A stretch of 64,000 bases of DNA from Brucella pseudogrignonensis (GTDB lineage: Bacteria; Pseudomonadota; Alphaproteobacteria; Rhizobiales; Rhizobiaceae): NCBI RefSeq assembly GCF_032190615.1, contig NZ_JAVLAT010000001.1, forward strand, positions 1,806,501 through 1,870,500. Direction: 5' to 3'. Both the position numbers and the translations under genes were made by a program. Shown in pieces: positions 9,967 to 18,905 of the stretch (the stretch's first letter is position 1; the number at the start of each line of letters is the position of its first letter). The notes under the pieces were generated by a model. That model made no database searches and was not told the DNA's origin. It saw only the letters and a list, made by a program, of their open reading frames with translations.

Positions 9967-10536
9967 ATGATGAGCAGCGGACTTAAGAAGCCGGAATGGG
10001 CAGGTCAGGAACTTCGGTTGGATCCGTTTCACTTGCCACAGGTTGTGACTTACCCCGCAGAAGATTGTGATGCGGATGTGACCTTTACGATCAGTGAGCG
10101 TGGGGCGGTTGTCCGCCAGATTTTACCTTCGAGCGGTTTGCCCATGTCGATTGCTCTGCCGATCAATGCATTTGTCGGTGTCGTTGCACGCGCTGTTGAA
10201 GACGAATACGGCGAAATCACTGTAACGCTCGAGCTGATGCATGAAGACCCGCAACTCTCGGTGCCGCTGCTGGTCGCGCACGATCTGACCGACGTTGCCG
10301 CTGACTGGCGCGCATGGGCTGCAACCTTCAACCTGCCAATGATGCTTGTTGAGGAAGATGGTGTGGCTCGTCCGCTTTACGAAAGCACTGGCCCGGTTCG
10401 CACGTCAGAGCCACAGGCGCGTCGTCAGGGGCAGGAACCACGCCGCCGCCGTCCCCGTTTCCTCGCACGCCGCAAGACGGGTTCGCTGGGCGTTCGTATG
10501 GTGATTGAAGGCCGTGAGATAATTGCTCGCAATTAA
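9967..10536 (+). CDS. DUF6101 family protein
   Basis: A 189-residue soluble protein of a rhizobial/brucella family without known function. An AGAGG box lies ahead of two adjacent ATGs. Residues 15-130 look like a compact beta-rich domain (LRLDPFHLPQVVTYP; VRQILPSSGLPMSIALPINAFVGVVAR). Residues 140-170 form a strongly basic linker with repeated Arg (RRQGQEPRRRRPRFLARRK), and the C-terminus GVRMVIEGREIIARN is conserved-looking. The basic segment could bind nucleic acid or phospholipid; this is inference only. It appears to be a single-gene unit. Confidence 0.8.
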   Translation: MMSSGLKKPEWAGQELRLDPFHLPQVVTYPAEDCDADVTFTISERGAVVRQILPSSGLPMSIALPINAFVGVVARAVEDEYGEITVTLELMHEDPQLSVPLLVAHDLTDVAADWRAWAATFNLPMMLVEEDGVARPLYESTGPVRTSEPQARRQGQEPRRRRPRFLARRKTGSLGVRMVIEGREIIARN

Positions 10537-10589
10537 GAAAATATCACATTCGCGTGTGAACACGGTCTTGTCTAATTTCTATATTATCT

Positions 10590-10728
10590 AAGGAATAACG
10601 CGCCGCTTGGTGGTTGTCTGGAAAGATGAAGGACCTTTCTGGATGTTAAGAGCCACGATGCCGGAGCAACCAATTGGCTGACCTCCAGTAAGCCACCCGG
10701 ATGGTAATCCCATCCGGGTATTTTTTTG
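10590..10728 (+). ncRNA. Candidate small RNA or structured 3' UTR, unclassified
   Basis: The 290 bases between DUF6101 and DUF4282 contain a non-coding, GC-balanced, fold-prone block between AT-rich flanks. It shows CTGGAAAG pairing with CTTTCTGG (G-T pairs allowed), TGGTTG pairing with CAACCA further down, and a final hairpin ACCCGGATGG / CCATCCGGGT followed by seven T. I recognise no named family (not 6S, SRP, tmRNA or a SAM-II aptamer). The 5' end is a guess. It could equally be the 3' UTR of the DUF6101 mRNA. Confidence 0.45.
10695..10728 (+). terminator. Strong intrinsic terminator
   Basis: Perfect 10-bp stem ACCCGGATGG / CCATCCGGGT, 5-base loop, then A and seven T. It ends the candidate small RNA, or the DUF6101 transcript. 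Confidence 0.9.
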
Positions 10729-10826
10729 CTTTTTATAAAGTGTGTTGATTTTTATTTTTAATATAATCTATAATAATTCACTATTATACAGTCATAATAA
10801 CTAATTTAGAGGTTTTTTTAAGTAAA

Positions 10827-11111
10827 ATGAAGAATTTATTTCATTTTGATAATTTAATGACGCCGTCTATCGTGAAGTTTATTTACTGGTTGGGTTTGCT
10901 GATTTTAATGTTGGCCGCCTTGATCGCACTTATGATGACGCACACACCTTATGGTGATGTACTGACAATTCTGGGTGTTATATTTGCATGGTTGCTAAGC
11001 TGCCTTTTATGGCGTGTGGTTTGCGAAATTATTATATTACAGTTTAATATTTTCAGCCGTTTGACTGAAATTCGTGATCGGCTTCCTGCGACGAGTAAGG
11101 AGGCAGGTTGA
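10827..11111 (+). CDS. DUF4282 family small membrane protein
   Basis: 94 residues with two hydrophobic helices (about 17-38 and 47-70) and a short cytoplasmic-type tail. The opening FHFDNLMTPSIVKFIYWLGL matches what I recall of DUF4282 proteins. Its role is unknown. The start is AT-rich with only a weak purine stretch ahead of the ATG. It is convergent with the echA-like gene, ending nine bases from it. Confidence 0.75.
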   Translation: MKNLFHFDNLMTPSIVKFIYWLGLLILMLAALIALMMTHTPYGDVLTILGVIFAWLLSCLLWRVVCEIIILQFNIFSRLTEIRDRLPATSKEAG

Positions 11112-11120
11112 TCTCTGCCG

Positions 11121-11870
11121 TTATTTTTTCCGGCTAAGAAAGGCCATCACAGCCTCTTTCGCTTCATCTGAAGTTAGTCGTTCGGCAAAATACTTTACTT
11201 CCCGCGTAATCCTGTTGGAAACGGGCTCGGCGGGGAGTCGCATCAGACTGCGGGCAATTTGCATGGCCTGTGGTGGCTTAGAGGCAATCTCCTCTGCGGC
11301 TTTCAGGGCTTCCGGTTCAAGATTATTGCTTTCAACGATCTTATAAACAATGCCGGCCTCAAGAGCAGCCTGCGCATCGAAACCATGGCCAAGAGCCAGC
11401 AGAGCGAAAGCCTTTTGGTGCCCCATGAGCGGCGGGGCAAGCAGACTGGAGGCTGCTTCCGGCACAAGACCGAGATCAACAAATGGCGTGCGGAACAGTG
11501 CATGACTGGTCGCAAAAGTCAGATCGCAATGCAGGTGGATTGTCGTGCCAATACCAATGGCGAGTCCATCGACGCCGGAGACAATGGGCTTCTTTGCACC
11601 TGAGAGCGCACCAAGAAAATCGAGAATGTCATTGCCGAGACTGCCACCGGATGCAGCAGCCATAAAATCCTGCATGTCATTGCCAGCGGAAAATGCGCCC
11701 GGCACGCCGAAAAACACATGCACCCGCACGGCATCATCGGCATCACCGTCGATCAGCGCTTTGGCCATGGTTGCATACATGGCGCGGGTGATGGCGTTTT
11801 TCTTGTCAGCACGGTTCAGTCGGATAATCTGCACCGCACCTTTGCGTTCGATCAGAATATGTTCGCTCAT
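11121..11870 (-). CDS. Enoyl-CoA hydratase/isomerase family protein
   Basis: Crotonase-fold enzyme (249 residues), probably hydrating or isomerising enoyl-CoA in fatty-acid beta-oxidation. The oxyanion-hole motif FSAGNDMQDF (near residue 60) and GVDGLAIGIGTTIHLHCDLTFA (near 100) are clear. The position usually holding a catalytic Glu reads Pro-Glu-Ala-Ala-Ser (LVPEAASSLL). The start is the ATG two bases after the TGA of the upstream acyl-CoA dehydrogenase gene, with GGAGG inside that gene's end, so the two are coupled. Confidence 0.88.
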   Translation of the reverse strand: MSEHILIERKGAVQIIRLNRADKKNAITRAMYATMAKALIDGDADDAVRVHVFFGVPGAFSAGNDMQDFMAAASGGSLGNDILDFLGALSGAKKPIVSGVDGLAIGIGTTIHLHCDLTFATSHALFRTPFVDLGLVPEAASSLLAPPLMGHQKAFALLALGHGFDAQAALEAGIVYKIVESNNLEPEALKAAEEIASKPPQAMQIARSLMRLPAEPVSNRITREVKYFAERLTSDEAKEAVMAFLSRKK

Positions 11871-11872
11871 AG

Positions 11873-13651
11873 TCACGCCTCCAGTGCTGATTTTGCAGCT
11901 GCAAGGCTCGATGCGCCGGTGATAACTGTGTCTTTTAAAGCAGAGACCTCGGCCAGCATGTTTTCGGCGAAGAAGCGACAAAGGGCAGCGCGGCCAGCAT
12001 CGTCGCTTGAGAGTGCTGAACGCGCGAGATAGGCGCCGCCAGCGGTCAGTGACAGCAGGCGTTGGTAAGGCGTGGCACCGGCAAGAGCTTCCTCTGTGCG
12101 GCCTTCGGCTGTTGCCCGTTGCAGCCAGTCGGTTGCTTCACGGGCTTCGCCAATGGCAGTGGAGAGGCGAGAGCCGGTTTGGCCCAGTTCGGGACGGTTC
12201 GAAACTGTGGCCTTGTCGGCTTCGTCCTGCAATTCGGTGAGGTAATTTTCGATATGCTTGCCATTGCTGAGCGGCAATTTGCGTAGCACAAGGTCGATCG
12301 CCTGAATTCCGTTGGTGCCTTCATAAATTGGGGTAATACGGGCATCGCGCAGCAATTGTGCAGCGCCTGTTTCCTCAATGAAGCCCATGCCGCCATGAAT
12401 CTGCACACCAAGCGAAGCAACATCAACGCCAACATCTGTGGCAAAGCTTTTTGCGAGCGGCGTTAGTAGTCCGGCACGATCTGACCAGAATTGCGCGTCT
12501 GCACCGTCCGTTGCATGGCTCATATCGATCGCATGCGCGCAGGAATAGGTGATGGAGCGAGCCACCTGCGTCAGTGCCTTCATAGTAAGCAACATGCGCT
12601 GCACGTCTGGATGCTCTATGATCGGGCTCATGCCGGCTTTCGGATCGGCACCAAGCGCGCGGCCTTGCTTGCGTTCTTTTGCGTAGTTCAAAGCCTGCTG
12701 ATAGGCGGCTTCCGCAACGCCTACGCCCTGAATGCCAACCAACAGTCGGGCATTATTCATCATAGTGAACATGCAAGCCAAACCGCGGTTTTCTTCGCCG
12801 ATCAAATAACCGACTGCGCCGGTTTCCTCACCTTTCACAAAGCCATCGCCATAAATCATTGTGCAGGTGGGGGAGGCGTGAATGCCCATTTTGTGCTCAA
12901 GGCCAGAGCAAAACAGGTCGTTACGACGACCGAGCGAACCATCCGCATTGACGAGGAATTTTGGCACGAGGAAGAGTGATATGCCCTTTGTTCCGGCCGG
13001 GGCATCGGGAAGCCGTGCCAGCACCAGATGCACGATGTTGTCCGTCAGGTCATGCTCGCCATAGGTGATGAAAATCTTTTGACCAAAGATGCGATAGGAA
13101 CCATCATCGCGGCGCTCGGCGCGCGTGCGCAAAGCACCGACATCTGAACCGGCCTGCGGTTCGGTCAGGTTCATGGTGCCCATCCATTCACCGGAGATGA
13201 GCTTTTCGAGATAGATGTCTTTGAGTTCTTTTGAAGCGTGTTTTTCCAGTGCTTCGACAGCGCCCATGGTGAGCGTGGGAGCGATGGCAAAAGCCAATGT
13301 GCCGGAATTCCACATTTCGCTGACCGCAACTGACATCATGGTCGGCAAGCCCTGGCCACCATATTCCGGTGTTCCAGTCAGCGAGTTCCAGCCGCCTGCA
13401 ATCCAGTCGGCGTAAAGCTCTTTCCAGCCTGGCGTAGTCGTGACAACACCATCCTTGACACTCGCACCATGGCGGTCGCCCGAAATGCGAAGCGGCTCAA
13501 CGCGTTCAGTGGCAAATCTTCCCGCTTCTTCGAGAATAGCTTCTGCCAGATCAGCGGAGAAATCAGGAAACTGATTGTCGGTGATTGCCTTTTCTAGGCC
13601 TGCGACTTTCATCAGCGTATGCGAAATTTCAGAAACCGGCGCGCGATACAT
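11873..13651 (-). CDS. Acyl-CoA dehydrogenase, long form with C-terminal domain
   Basis: FAD enzyme that introduces the 2,3-double bond into acyl-CoA. At 592 residues it is the larger FadE-like type with an extra C-terminal helical domain. Visible signatures are WMGTMNLTEPQAGSDVGALRT (residues 155-175), KIFITYGEHDL, and GGMGFIEETGAAQLLRDARI with TPIYEGTNGIQAIDLV near residue 430. The N-terminal MYRAPVSEISHTL is typical for this group. AGGAGG ends three bases before the ATG. It forms an operon with the enoyl-CoA hydratase behind it. Confidence 0.93.
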   Translation of the reverse strand: MYRAPVSEISHTLMKVAGLEKAITDNQFPDFSADLAEAILEEAGRFATERVEPLRISGDRHGASVKDGVVTTTPGWKELYADWIAGGWNSLTGTPEYGGQGLPTMMSVAVSEMWNSGTLAFAIAPTLTMGAVEALEKHASKELKDIYLEKLISGEWMGTMNLTEPQAGSDVGALRTRAERRDDGSYRIFGQKIFITYGEHDLTDNIVHLVLARLPDAPAGTKGISLFLVPKFLVNADGSLGRRNDLFCSGLEHKMGIHASPTCTMIYGDGFVKGEETGAVGYLIGEENRGLACMFTMMNNARLLVGIQGVGVAEAAYQQALNYAKERKQGRALGADPKAGMSPIIEHPDVQRMLLTMKALTQVARSITYSCAHAIDMSHATDGADAQFWSDRAGLLTPLAKSFATDVGVDVASLGVQIHGGMGFIEETGAAQLLRDARITPIYEGTNGIQAIDLVLRKLPLSNGKHIENYLTELQDEADKATVSNRPELGQTGSRLSTAIGEAREATDWLQRATAEGRTEEALAGATPYQRLLSLTAGGAYLARSALSSDDAGRAALCRFFAENMLAEVSALKDTVITGASSLAAAKSALEA

Positions 13652-14028
13652 CTTTCCTCCTAAACCTTCTCCTCAAAAGGCTTCGCATTGCCGCTTATTG
13701 GCAGCGATGCGTTCAGCCTTATGGCTGGCGTGTCTAAGTGCTAGCGGCTTATTACGTAAACGTCAATATTTCTTAAGCCAGGTAGCGTTGATTGTAGCTG
13801 GGTCGCAAGAGCGATAGTGAACGACTGAACGAGCAATCAGGTTGTGCAACAATGAGGAGCCGCTTTATTAGACGTTTTACGCCCCATAAAAGCAAAAAGG
13901 CCGGGCATGGACCCGACCTTCATAAGTCTCAACAATCAGTGCCAGTACATCCGTGGTCAAAGACTGGAGACAAATTTCTTTGCGCAATCACGCAAGCAAA
14001 GCTTCAAACTGCTTTGCTTAAGTAATGA
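13652..14028. other. Intergenic region upstream of the acyl-CoA dehydrogenase
   Basis: 377 bases. It holds the acyl-CoA dehydrogenase promoter side and the cspA terminator region; no credible gene was seen. Confidence 0.6.
13891..13920 (-). terminator. Intrinsic terminator for cspA
   Basis: On the minus strand AAGGTCGGG / CCCGGCCTT (one G-T pair) is followed by TTTGCTTTT. It lies 109 bases past the cspA stop. Confidence 0.75.
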
Positions 14029-14238
14029 TTAGAGTGCGCGCAGGTTTTCTGCTGCATTCTTGCCCGAACGGCGGTCTGCAACAACTTCAAAGCTGACCTT
14101 CTGGCCTTCATTGAGGGTGCTGAGGCCCGAACGTTCAACAGCCGAGATGTGAACGAACACGTCTACGCCGCCGTCATCAGGCTGAATGAAGCCGAAGCCC
14201 TTGGTTGTGTTGAAGAATTTTACTGTTCCGTTTGCCAT
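14029..14238 (-). CDS. cspA: Cold-shock domain protein
   Basis: A 69-residue single cold-shock domain protein that binds single-stranded RNA/DNA as a chaperone. RNP1 (KGFGFIQP, residues 13-20) and RNP2 (VFVHISAV, 27-34) are intact. AAGGAA lies seven bases before the ATG. The apparent promoter is close, implying a short leader rather than the long thermosensing leader of enteric cspA. A 16-bp perfect palindrome abuts the AT-rich -10-like stretch. Confidence 0.95.
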   Translation of the reverse strand: MANGTVKFFNTTKGFGFIQPDDGGVDVFVHISAVERSGLSTLNEGQKVSFEVVADRRSGKNAAENLRAL

Positions 14239-14612
14239 GTTGAATTCCTTTCAAATCGCACGGTTGATATATAATGGACATATGTCCATCGCCGAATTTT
14301 ACGAATTTGAAAGAAGTACCGGGTGGCGAAAAGCGCGCCGCAACATTCGAAAACAAAATCGATGCGTTACATATATGTGACCTTCATGACTTTTACAAGG
14401 CGCTTTTCCGAATTCGAGAAAATTACTACGATAAGTAAAAAATATAGGGATCAAAATAATACTGATTAACGGAATGCGAAGATATTTTTTTAAACGTGCC
14501 TCATGTCTGAATGCTGCAAAGATGTTGTTTTTCCTGTAAAGAATAGCCTCGTTCTTAATGAAATTTTCTTCGCATGCTTTTAAACGTTGGGTATGTTGAA
14601 AGGTGCTGATAT
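14239..14612. other. Divergent intergenic region cspA / diguanylate cyclase
   Basis: 374 bases, AT-rich, with promoters for both flanking genes expected. The only distinct element seen is the palindrome at 14274-14289. Confidence 0.6.
14274..14289. promoter_or_regulatory. Perfect 16-bp palindrome at the cspA promoter
   Basis: ATGGACATATGTCCAT reads the same on both strands. On the cspA strand it is followed at once by TATATATC, a plausible -10, placing the palindrome where a repressor or activator dimer would sit. The binding protein is unknown. Confidence 0.5.
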
Positions 14613-15758
14613 ATGACGCTCGTTCCGTATTTTCTCACTGTTAATCTCACGGTGTCGTGCGTTTTCATTCTGACATTCGCTTTTGTGGCTATGCAGGAGC
14701 GCAATTATGCTGCCCCGCGCTGGTTTACATTAGCGGCGATTGCAGCGGCACTTGTTTCGCTATTCGGCTATTGGATTCCGGCAGCGATAAACACCCGTCT
14801 GCTCGTTGTCATTTCATTTGCGCTATCAATGATAGCGTTTCTGGCAGTCATTATCGGGCTGCAAAGTATTTACCGCCAGAAAATAGACTGGAAACTGATA
14901 GGTGCTTTTTTCGTCGCCGCTCTGCTGTGCAATTTGCTGATTTTAGAGCTGCCACGCACGTCTTTCCTGCATCGCTTTTTGTATCAGCTGCCGCTTTGTC
15001 TGGCCCAGCTTATTATTATATGGGTGATCTATCGCTCTGGAATGCCACGACTGGTTGATAAGCTAATTATGGCGCTGGCCGTGGTTAGCTGCATTCATTA
15101 TCTTTCGAAAGCTTTTCTGATCTCCGGTCCGGGTGCGGATATCAGGCCGGATGATCCAGCCAATACGCTGCATGTGATTATATCGTTGTCGATTGGCGTT
15201 TTTTTGCATGCCGCGCGTGGCCTGCTGCTGCTTTTAACCACAGTTTCGCACATGGTGGGCGAGGCGAGTGAGCAGTCAGAGGTAGATGAGCTTTCCCAGA
15301 TTTATAATCGCCGTGGATTTGACCGGCATGTCTCGCGTGTGTTGGCCCGTAAAGGTGCACGGATTCGCTATGCGGTGATTATGAGCGATCTCGATTTCTT
15401 CAAACGCGTGAACGATACCTATGGCCATGACGGCGGGGACCGGGTCATTGCGGCTTTTGGCAAGTTGCTTAGAACTCAGCTCCCCAAGTCAGCCGTGGCT
15501 GCACGGATGGGCGGCGAGGAGTTTGTTGTATTTATTCCAGACGCTGATATGGCGGCGGCAGAAAGTCTTGCACAAAGCCTGCGCGAATCTCTCAGCAAAC
15601 TACGATTTGCTGAAAAAGCACCCGATTGGGGTCCGACGGCAAGCTTTGGCGTCGCGGAACAGGTTGATGAGGAAAGCCTCTACGAGACGATGCGCCGTGC
15701 GGACTCGGCGCTTTATGATGCGAAGAACGCCGGACGCAATCGCGTCCATATCGCATAA
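14613..15758 (+). CDS. Membrane-anchored diguanylate cyclase (GGDEF domain)
   Basis: Makes cyclic di-GMP. 381 residues: six or seven hydrophobic segments in residues 5-210 form an uncharacterised membrane sensor, and the GGDEF domain spans about 222-381. Catalytic features are intact: SDLDFFKRVNDTYGHDGGD and the active loop RMGGEEF (GGEEF at 300-304). The RxxD product-inhibition site normally just upstream is absent (sequence PKSAVAARMGG), so feedback inhibition there is unlikely. AAGG precedes the ATG by ten bases. The final peptide NRVHIA is repeated twice more downstream. Confidence 0.93.
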   Translation: MTLVPYFLTVNLTVSCVFILTFAFVAMQERNYAAPRWFTLAAIAAALVSLFGYWIPAAINTRLLVVISFALSMIAFLAVIIGLQSIYRQKIDWKLIGAFFVAALLCNLLILELPRTSFLHRFLYQLPLCLAQLIIIWVIYRSGMPRLVDKLIMALAVVSCIHYLSKAFLISGPGADIRPDDPANTLHVIISLSIGVFLHAARGLLLLLTTVSHMVGEASEQSEVDELSQIYNRRGFDRHVSRVLARKGARIRYAVIMSDLDFFKRVNDTYGHDGGDRVIAAFGKLLRTQLPKSAVAARMGGEEFVVFIPDADMAAAESLAQSLRESLSKLRFAEKAPDWGPTASFGVAEQVDEESLYETMRRADSALYDAKNAGRNRVHIA

Positions 15759-15816
15759 AAAGCCGCAACCGCGTCCACATTGCTTAGCGGCTAGAAACCG
15801 GGTTCATATAGCGTGA
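15735..15816 (+). repeat. Three tandem, synonymously recoded copies of the cyclase C-terminus
   Basis: Copies at 15735-15758, 15764-15787 and 15793-15816, period 29 bp. Each encodes Arg-Asn-Arg-Val-His-Ile-Ala-stop. Codons in order of copy: Arg CGC/CGC/AGA; Asn AAT/AAC/AAC; Arg CGC/CGC/CGG; Val GTC/GTC/GTT; His CAT/CAC/CAT; Ile ATC/ATT/ATA; Ala GCA/GCT/GCG; stop TAA/TAG/TGA. Since 29 is not a multiple of three, the copies fall in three different reading frames. Only the first is the end of the gene. Confidence 0.85.
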
Positions 15817-15817
15817 A

Positions 15818-17101
15818 CTACGCGCCTGAGCGTTTACGCTCAACAGCACGCCAGCCGATGTCGGAGCGATAAAAGCCTTCTGGCCAGTCGACACGCTTCA
15901 CGGCGTCATAGGCTTTGCTTTGCGCTTCCGCGACGGTTTTAGCCATCGCTGTCACGTTAAGAACGCGGCCGCCATTGGCAATGAGATTACCGTCTTTTTC
16001 CGCTGTGCCAGCGTGGAAGACTTTGAGGCCGTCAATTCCGTCGAGCTTTTCAAGGCCGCGAATAACACTGCCCTTCTTCACGTTGGCCGGATAGCCTTCC
16101 GCAGCCATAACCACGGTTAGAGCTGGCTGGTCTTTCCATTCGAGCTTAACTTCATCAAGTTTGCCATCAACGGCTGCATTGATGAGGTCGAGCAGATCAG
16201 TTTCGAGGCGCATCATCAGTACCTGGCACTCAGGATCACCAAAGCGGGTGTTATATTCAATGAGCTTCGGACCGTCTTTGCCGATCATCAGGCCGAGGAA
16301 CAGCACGCCCGAGAAGGGCGCACCGATTTCCGCCATGCCGCGCATTGTGGGTTCGATCAGCTCGCGCATGGTGCGTTCGACAATTTCAGGCGTCATCACT
16401 GGAGCAGGTGCGTAAGCTCCCATGCCGCCGGTGTTCGGGCCTGTATCGCCATCGCCAACGCGCTTGTGGTCCTGCGCAGAGCCAAGTGGCAGCGCTGTTT
16501 TGCGATCGCAGATACAGAAAAAGCTTGCTTCCTCGCCTTCAAGAAACTCTTCAACCACAACTTCCGCACCGGCAGAGCCAAATGCACCTTCAAAACACAT
16601 ATCAACGGCATCAAACGCTTCATCGAGCGTCATGGCAACGACAACGCCTTTGCCAGCGGCAAGCCCATCGGCTTTGACGACGATGGGCGCACCCATTTCA
16701 CGGATATAGGCTTTGGCTTTGGGCGCATTGTTGAAGCGGCCATAAGCGCCGGTCGGAATATTGAAGCGCGCGCAAAGGTCTTTGGTGAAGCCTTTTGAGC
16801 CTTCAAGCTGTGCGGCGAGCTTAGAAGGACCGAAGACGCGAATATCGGCAGCTTGAAGATCATCAGCAAGGCCAGCAACAAGAGGCGCTTCGGGGCCAAC
16901 GACAACCAAATCAATCGCATTCTGTTTGGCAAAAGCAATGACGGCTGCGTGATCGGTAAGGTCCAGTGTTACCAGTTCTGCATATTCAGCAATGCCGGGA
17001 TTGCCCGGCGCGCAATAGAGCTTTGTCAGCTTTTCGGATGCGGCGAGTTTCCATGCCAATGCGTGTTCGCGTCCGCCCGAACCGATCAACAGAACTTTCA
17101 T
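15818..17101 (-). CDS. purD: Phosphoribosylamine--glycine ligase
   Basis: Second step of purine synthesis: joins phosphoribosylamine and glycine with ATP. 427 residues, the usual length. N-terminal [19 protein letters not shown] and [10 protein letters not shown], the ATP-grasp stretch [16 protein letters not shown] (about 140) and the metal-site end [19 protein letters not shown] (about 285) are all present. It is convergent with the diguanylate cyclase; its stop lies two bases beyond the third NRVHIA copy. No purine riboswitch was seen upstream. Confidence 0.96.
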   Translation of the reverse strand: MKVLLIGSGGREHALAWKLAASEKLTKLYCAPGNPGIAEYAELVTLDLTDHAAVIAFAKQNAIDLVVVGPEAPLVAGLADDLQAADIRVFGPSKLAAQLEGSKGFTKDLCARFNIPTGAYGRFNNAPKAKAYIREMGAPIVVKADGLAAGKGVVVAMTLDEAFDAVDMCFEGAFGSAGAEVVVEEFLEGEEASFFCICDRKTALPLGSAQDHKRVGDGDTGPNTGGMGAYAPAPVMTPEIVERTMRELIEPTMRGMAEIGAPFSGVLFLGLMIGKDGPKLIEYNTRFGDPECQVLMMRLETDLLDLINAAVDGKLDEVKLEWKDQPALTVVMAAEGYPANVKKGSVIRGLEKLDGIDGLKVFHAGTAEKDGNLIANGGRVLNVTAMAKTVAEAQSKAYDAVKRVDWPEGFYRSDIGWRAVERKRSGA

Positions 17102-17241
17102 GCCTTGCTCCCTGCGCGTGAGATCAGTAAACGTTGTTTATACGGGTCTCTATTGCCCAACGCACGCGCGGGCAAGGGCAGTGCTGCGATTTTTGGATAA
17201 AAAGCGGCCGCACCGGCACAGTTTCAGGAAAGCAAGCAGTC

Positions 17242-18255
17242 ATGCAGCAGTCAAAGCCCGAAATGGGCACCGGTTCTGATGTTCAGTCACGCGAAAGCCG
17301 CGGACGCGTCAAGGATGCGCCATCTGGCCACTGGGTTTATCGGGTGCTGCCGCCATCGCTGTGGCCCTATGCCCAGCTTGCACGCTGGGATCGTCCGATT
17401 GGCTGGCAGCTGCTTTTATGGCCGTGTTTTTGGTCGGCTGCGCTTGTAGCGGGTGCAGGTGCGCAGCCGGGGGATGATGTTTGGTCGGTGGTGCCATCGA
17501 TCTGGCATCTGGTTTTATTTTTCGTTGGCTCTGTCGCGATGCGTGGCGCTGGCTGCACATATAATGATCTTGCTGATCAGGATATTGACGACAAAGTGGA
17601 CCGCACCCGTTCTCGACCTTTGCCGTCTGGTCAGGTGACGCGCAAACAGGCGAAAATATTCATCGTCTTGCAGGCTCTGCTTGGGCTGGCCGTTGTGCTG
17701 CAATTTAACTGGTTCACGATTGGCCTTGGCGTTGCATCGCTAGTGATCGTCGCGGCCTATCCTTTCATGAAGCGCATTACGAACCTGCCGCAGCTGGTGC
17801 TTGGCCTTGCCTTTTCGTGGGGCGCGCTGATGGGTTGGGCGGCAGTCCAGGGCTCGCTCGCGCTGTCGCCCGTGTTGCTTTATATCGGCGCGATCCTTTG
17901 GACGATTGGCTATGACACGATCTACGCCCATCAGGACAAGGAAGACGACGCGCTGGTCGGCGTCGGGTCGACCGCGCGCCTGTTTGGCAAACATACCAAG
18001 ACGGCGCTGCTGGTTCTTTATGGCGGCGCGATTGGCTTTTTTGCCGCTGCCTTTGCGGTTGCACAGGTGCCGATGCCAGCGCTTGCGGGACTGCTCGCGG
18101 CGGGCGTTCATCTTTACCGCCAGATCATCGTGCTCGACATCGATAATCCCGATCAATGCCTGCGTCTGTTTAAGTCGAACAACACGGTGGGATGGCTGAT
18201 TTTCTTAGGCCTCGTGCTGGGAAGCCTTTGGGTGGCGTTGAAGCCGATGGTATAG
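17242..18255 (+). CDS. ubiA: 4-hydroxybenzoate polyprenyltransferase
   Basis: Integral membrane enzyme that attaches the polyprenyl tail to 4-hydroxybenzoate in ubiquinone synthesis. The ATG at 17242 (MQQSKPEMGTG) with AGGAAA ten bases ahead gives 337 residues. Both Asp-rich motifs of the UbiA superfamily are intact: NDLADQDIDDKVDRTRSRPL near residue 110 and GYDTIYAHQDKEDD near 225. About eight hydrophobic helices follow. It uses the product of the IspB enzyme encoded at the window start. Confidence 0.95.
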   Translation: MQQSKPEMGTGSDVQSRESRGRVKDAPSGHWVYRVLPPSLWPYAQLARWDRPIGWQLLLWPCFWSAALVAGAGAQPGDDVWSVVPSIWHLVLFFVGSVAMRGAGCTYNDLADQDIDDKVDRTRSRPLPSGQVTRKQAKIFIVLQALLGLAVVLQFNWFTIGLGVASLVIVAAYPFMKRITNLPQLVLGLAFSWGALMGWAAVQGSLALSPVLLYIGAILWTIGYDTIYAHQDKEDDALVGVGSTARLFGKHTKTALLVLYGGAIGFFAAAFAVAQVPMPALAGLLAAGVHLYRQIIVLDIDNPDQCLRLFKSNNTVGWLIFLGLVLGSLWVALKPMV

Positions 18256-18260
18256 AAACA

Positions 18261-18292
18261 AAAAAGCCGCTGATTTCAGCGGCCTTTTTATT
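18261..18292. terminator. Bidirectional terminator between ubiA and pdxH
   Basis: GCCGCTGA / TCAGCGGC stem flanked by A-runs on the left and T-runs on the right, so it can stop both convergent transcripts. Confidence 0.85.
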
Positions 18293-18293
18293 T

Positions 18294-18905
18294 TTATGGA
18301 TAGAGACGATCTTTGGTCCAGTCGCCTTCCGGTGTGTCGCGGGTAAACAACACGCGGTCATGCAGGCGGAAGGGGCGGTCATGCCAGAACTCAATGGAAA
18401 CCGGGCGGATGCGGAAGCCTGACCAGTGTTGAGGACGCGGAATGTCTCCAATCGCATAACGTGCTGTATATTCTGCAACAGCCTTTTCGAGCGCAAAGCG
18501 GCTTTCGAGTGGCCGCGACTGCTTGGATGCCCAGGCACCGATACGACTGCCACGTGGTCGCGATGCGTAATAGGCATCGGCTTCCTCGGCACTCACCTTT
18601 TCGACCGGGCCACGCACACGGACCTGACGACGCAGCGATTTCCAGTGAAAGCACATGGCCGCTTTTTCGGCAGACAGGATTTCCTGCCCCTTGGCGCTTT
18701 CGTAATTGGTGTAGAAGACAAAGCCGTGCTCGTCGAAATCTTTGAGCAGAACCATCCGCACATTGGGCAGACCGTCCGGGTCAACTGTGGCGAGCGCGAC
18801 GGCATTTGGGTCGTTTATTTCGCTTTTGGTGGCGTCATTCAGCCATTGCGCAAAGAGCTTGAAAGGTTCGGAACTTTGGGTGAAATCGTCGCGGTCATCT
18901 GTCAT
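18294..18905 (-). CDS. pdxH: Pyridoxamine 5'-phosphate oxidase
   Basis: FMN enzyme converting pyridoxine/pyridoxamine 5'-phosphate to pyridoxal phosphate. 203 residues. Substrate- and FMN-binding stretches include [26 protein letters not shown] (split by residue 60), [35 protein letters not shown] and the C-terminal [22 protein letters not shown]. The end WTKDRLYP is the typical family terminus. Transcribed convergently with ubiA. Confidence 0.95.
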   Translation of the reverse strand: MTDDRDDFTQSSEPFKLFAQWLNDATKSEINDPNAVALATVDPDGLPNVRMVLLKDFDEHGFVFYTNYESAKGQEILSAEKAAMCFHWKSLRRQVRVRGPVEKVSAEEADAYYASRPRGSRIGAWASKQSRPLESRFALEKAVAEYTARYAIGDIPRPQHWSGFRIRPVSIEFWHDRPFRLHDRVLFTRDTPEGDWTKDRLYP

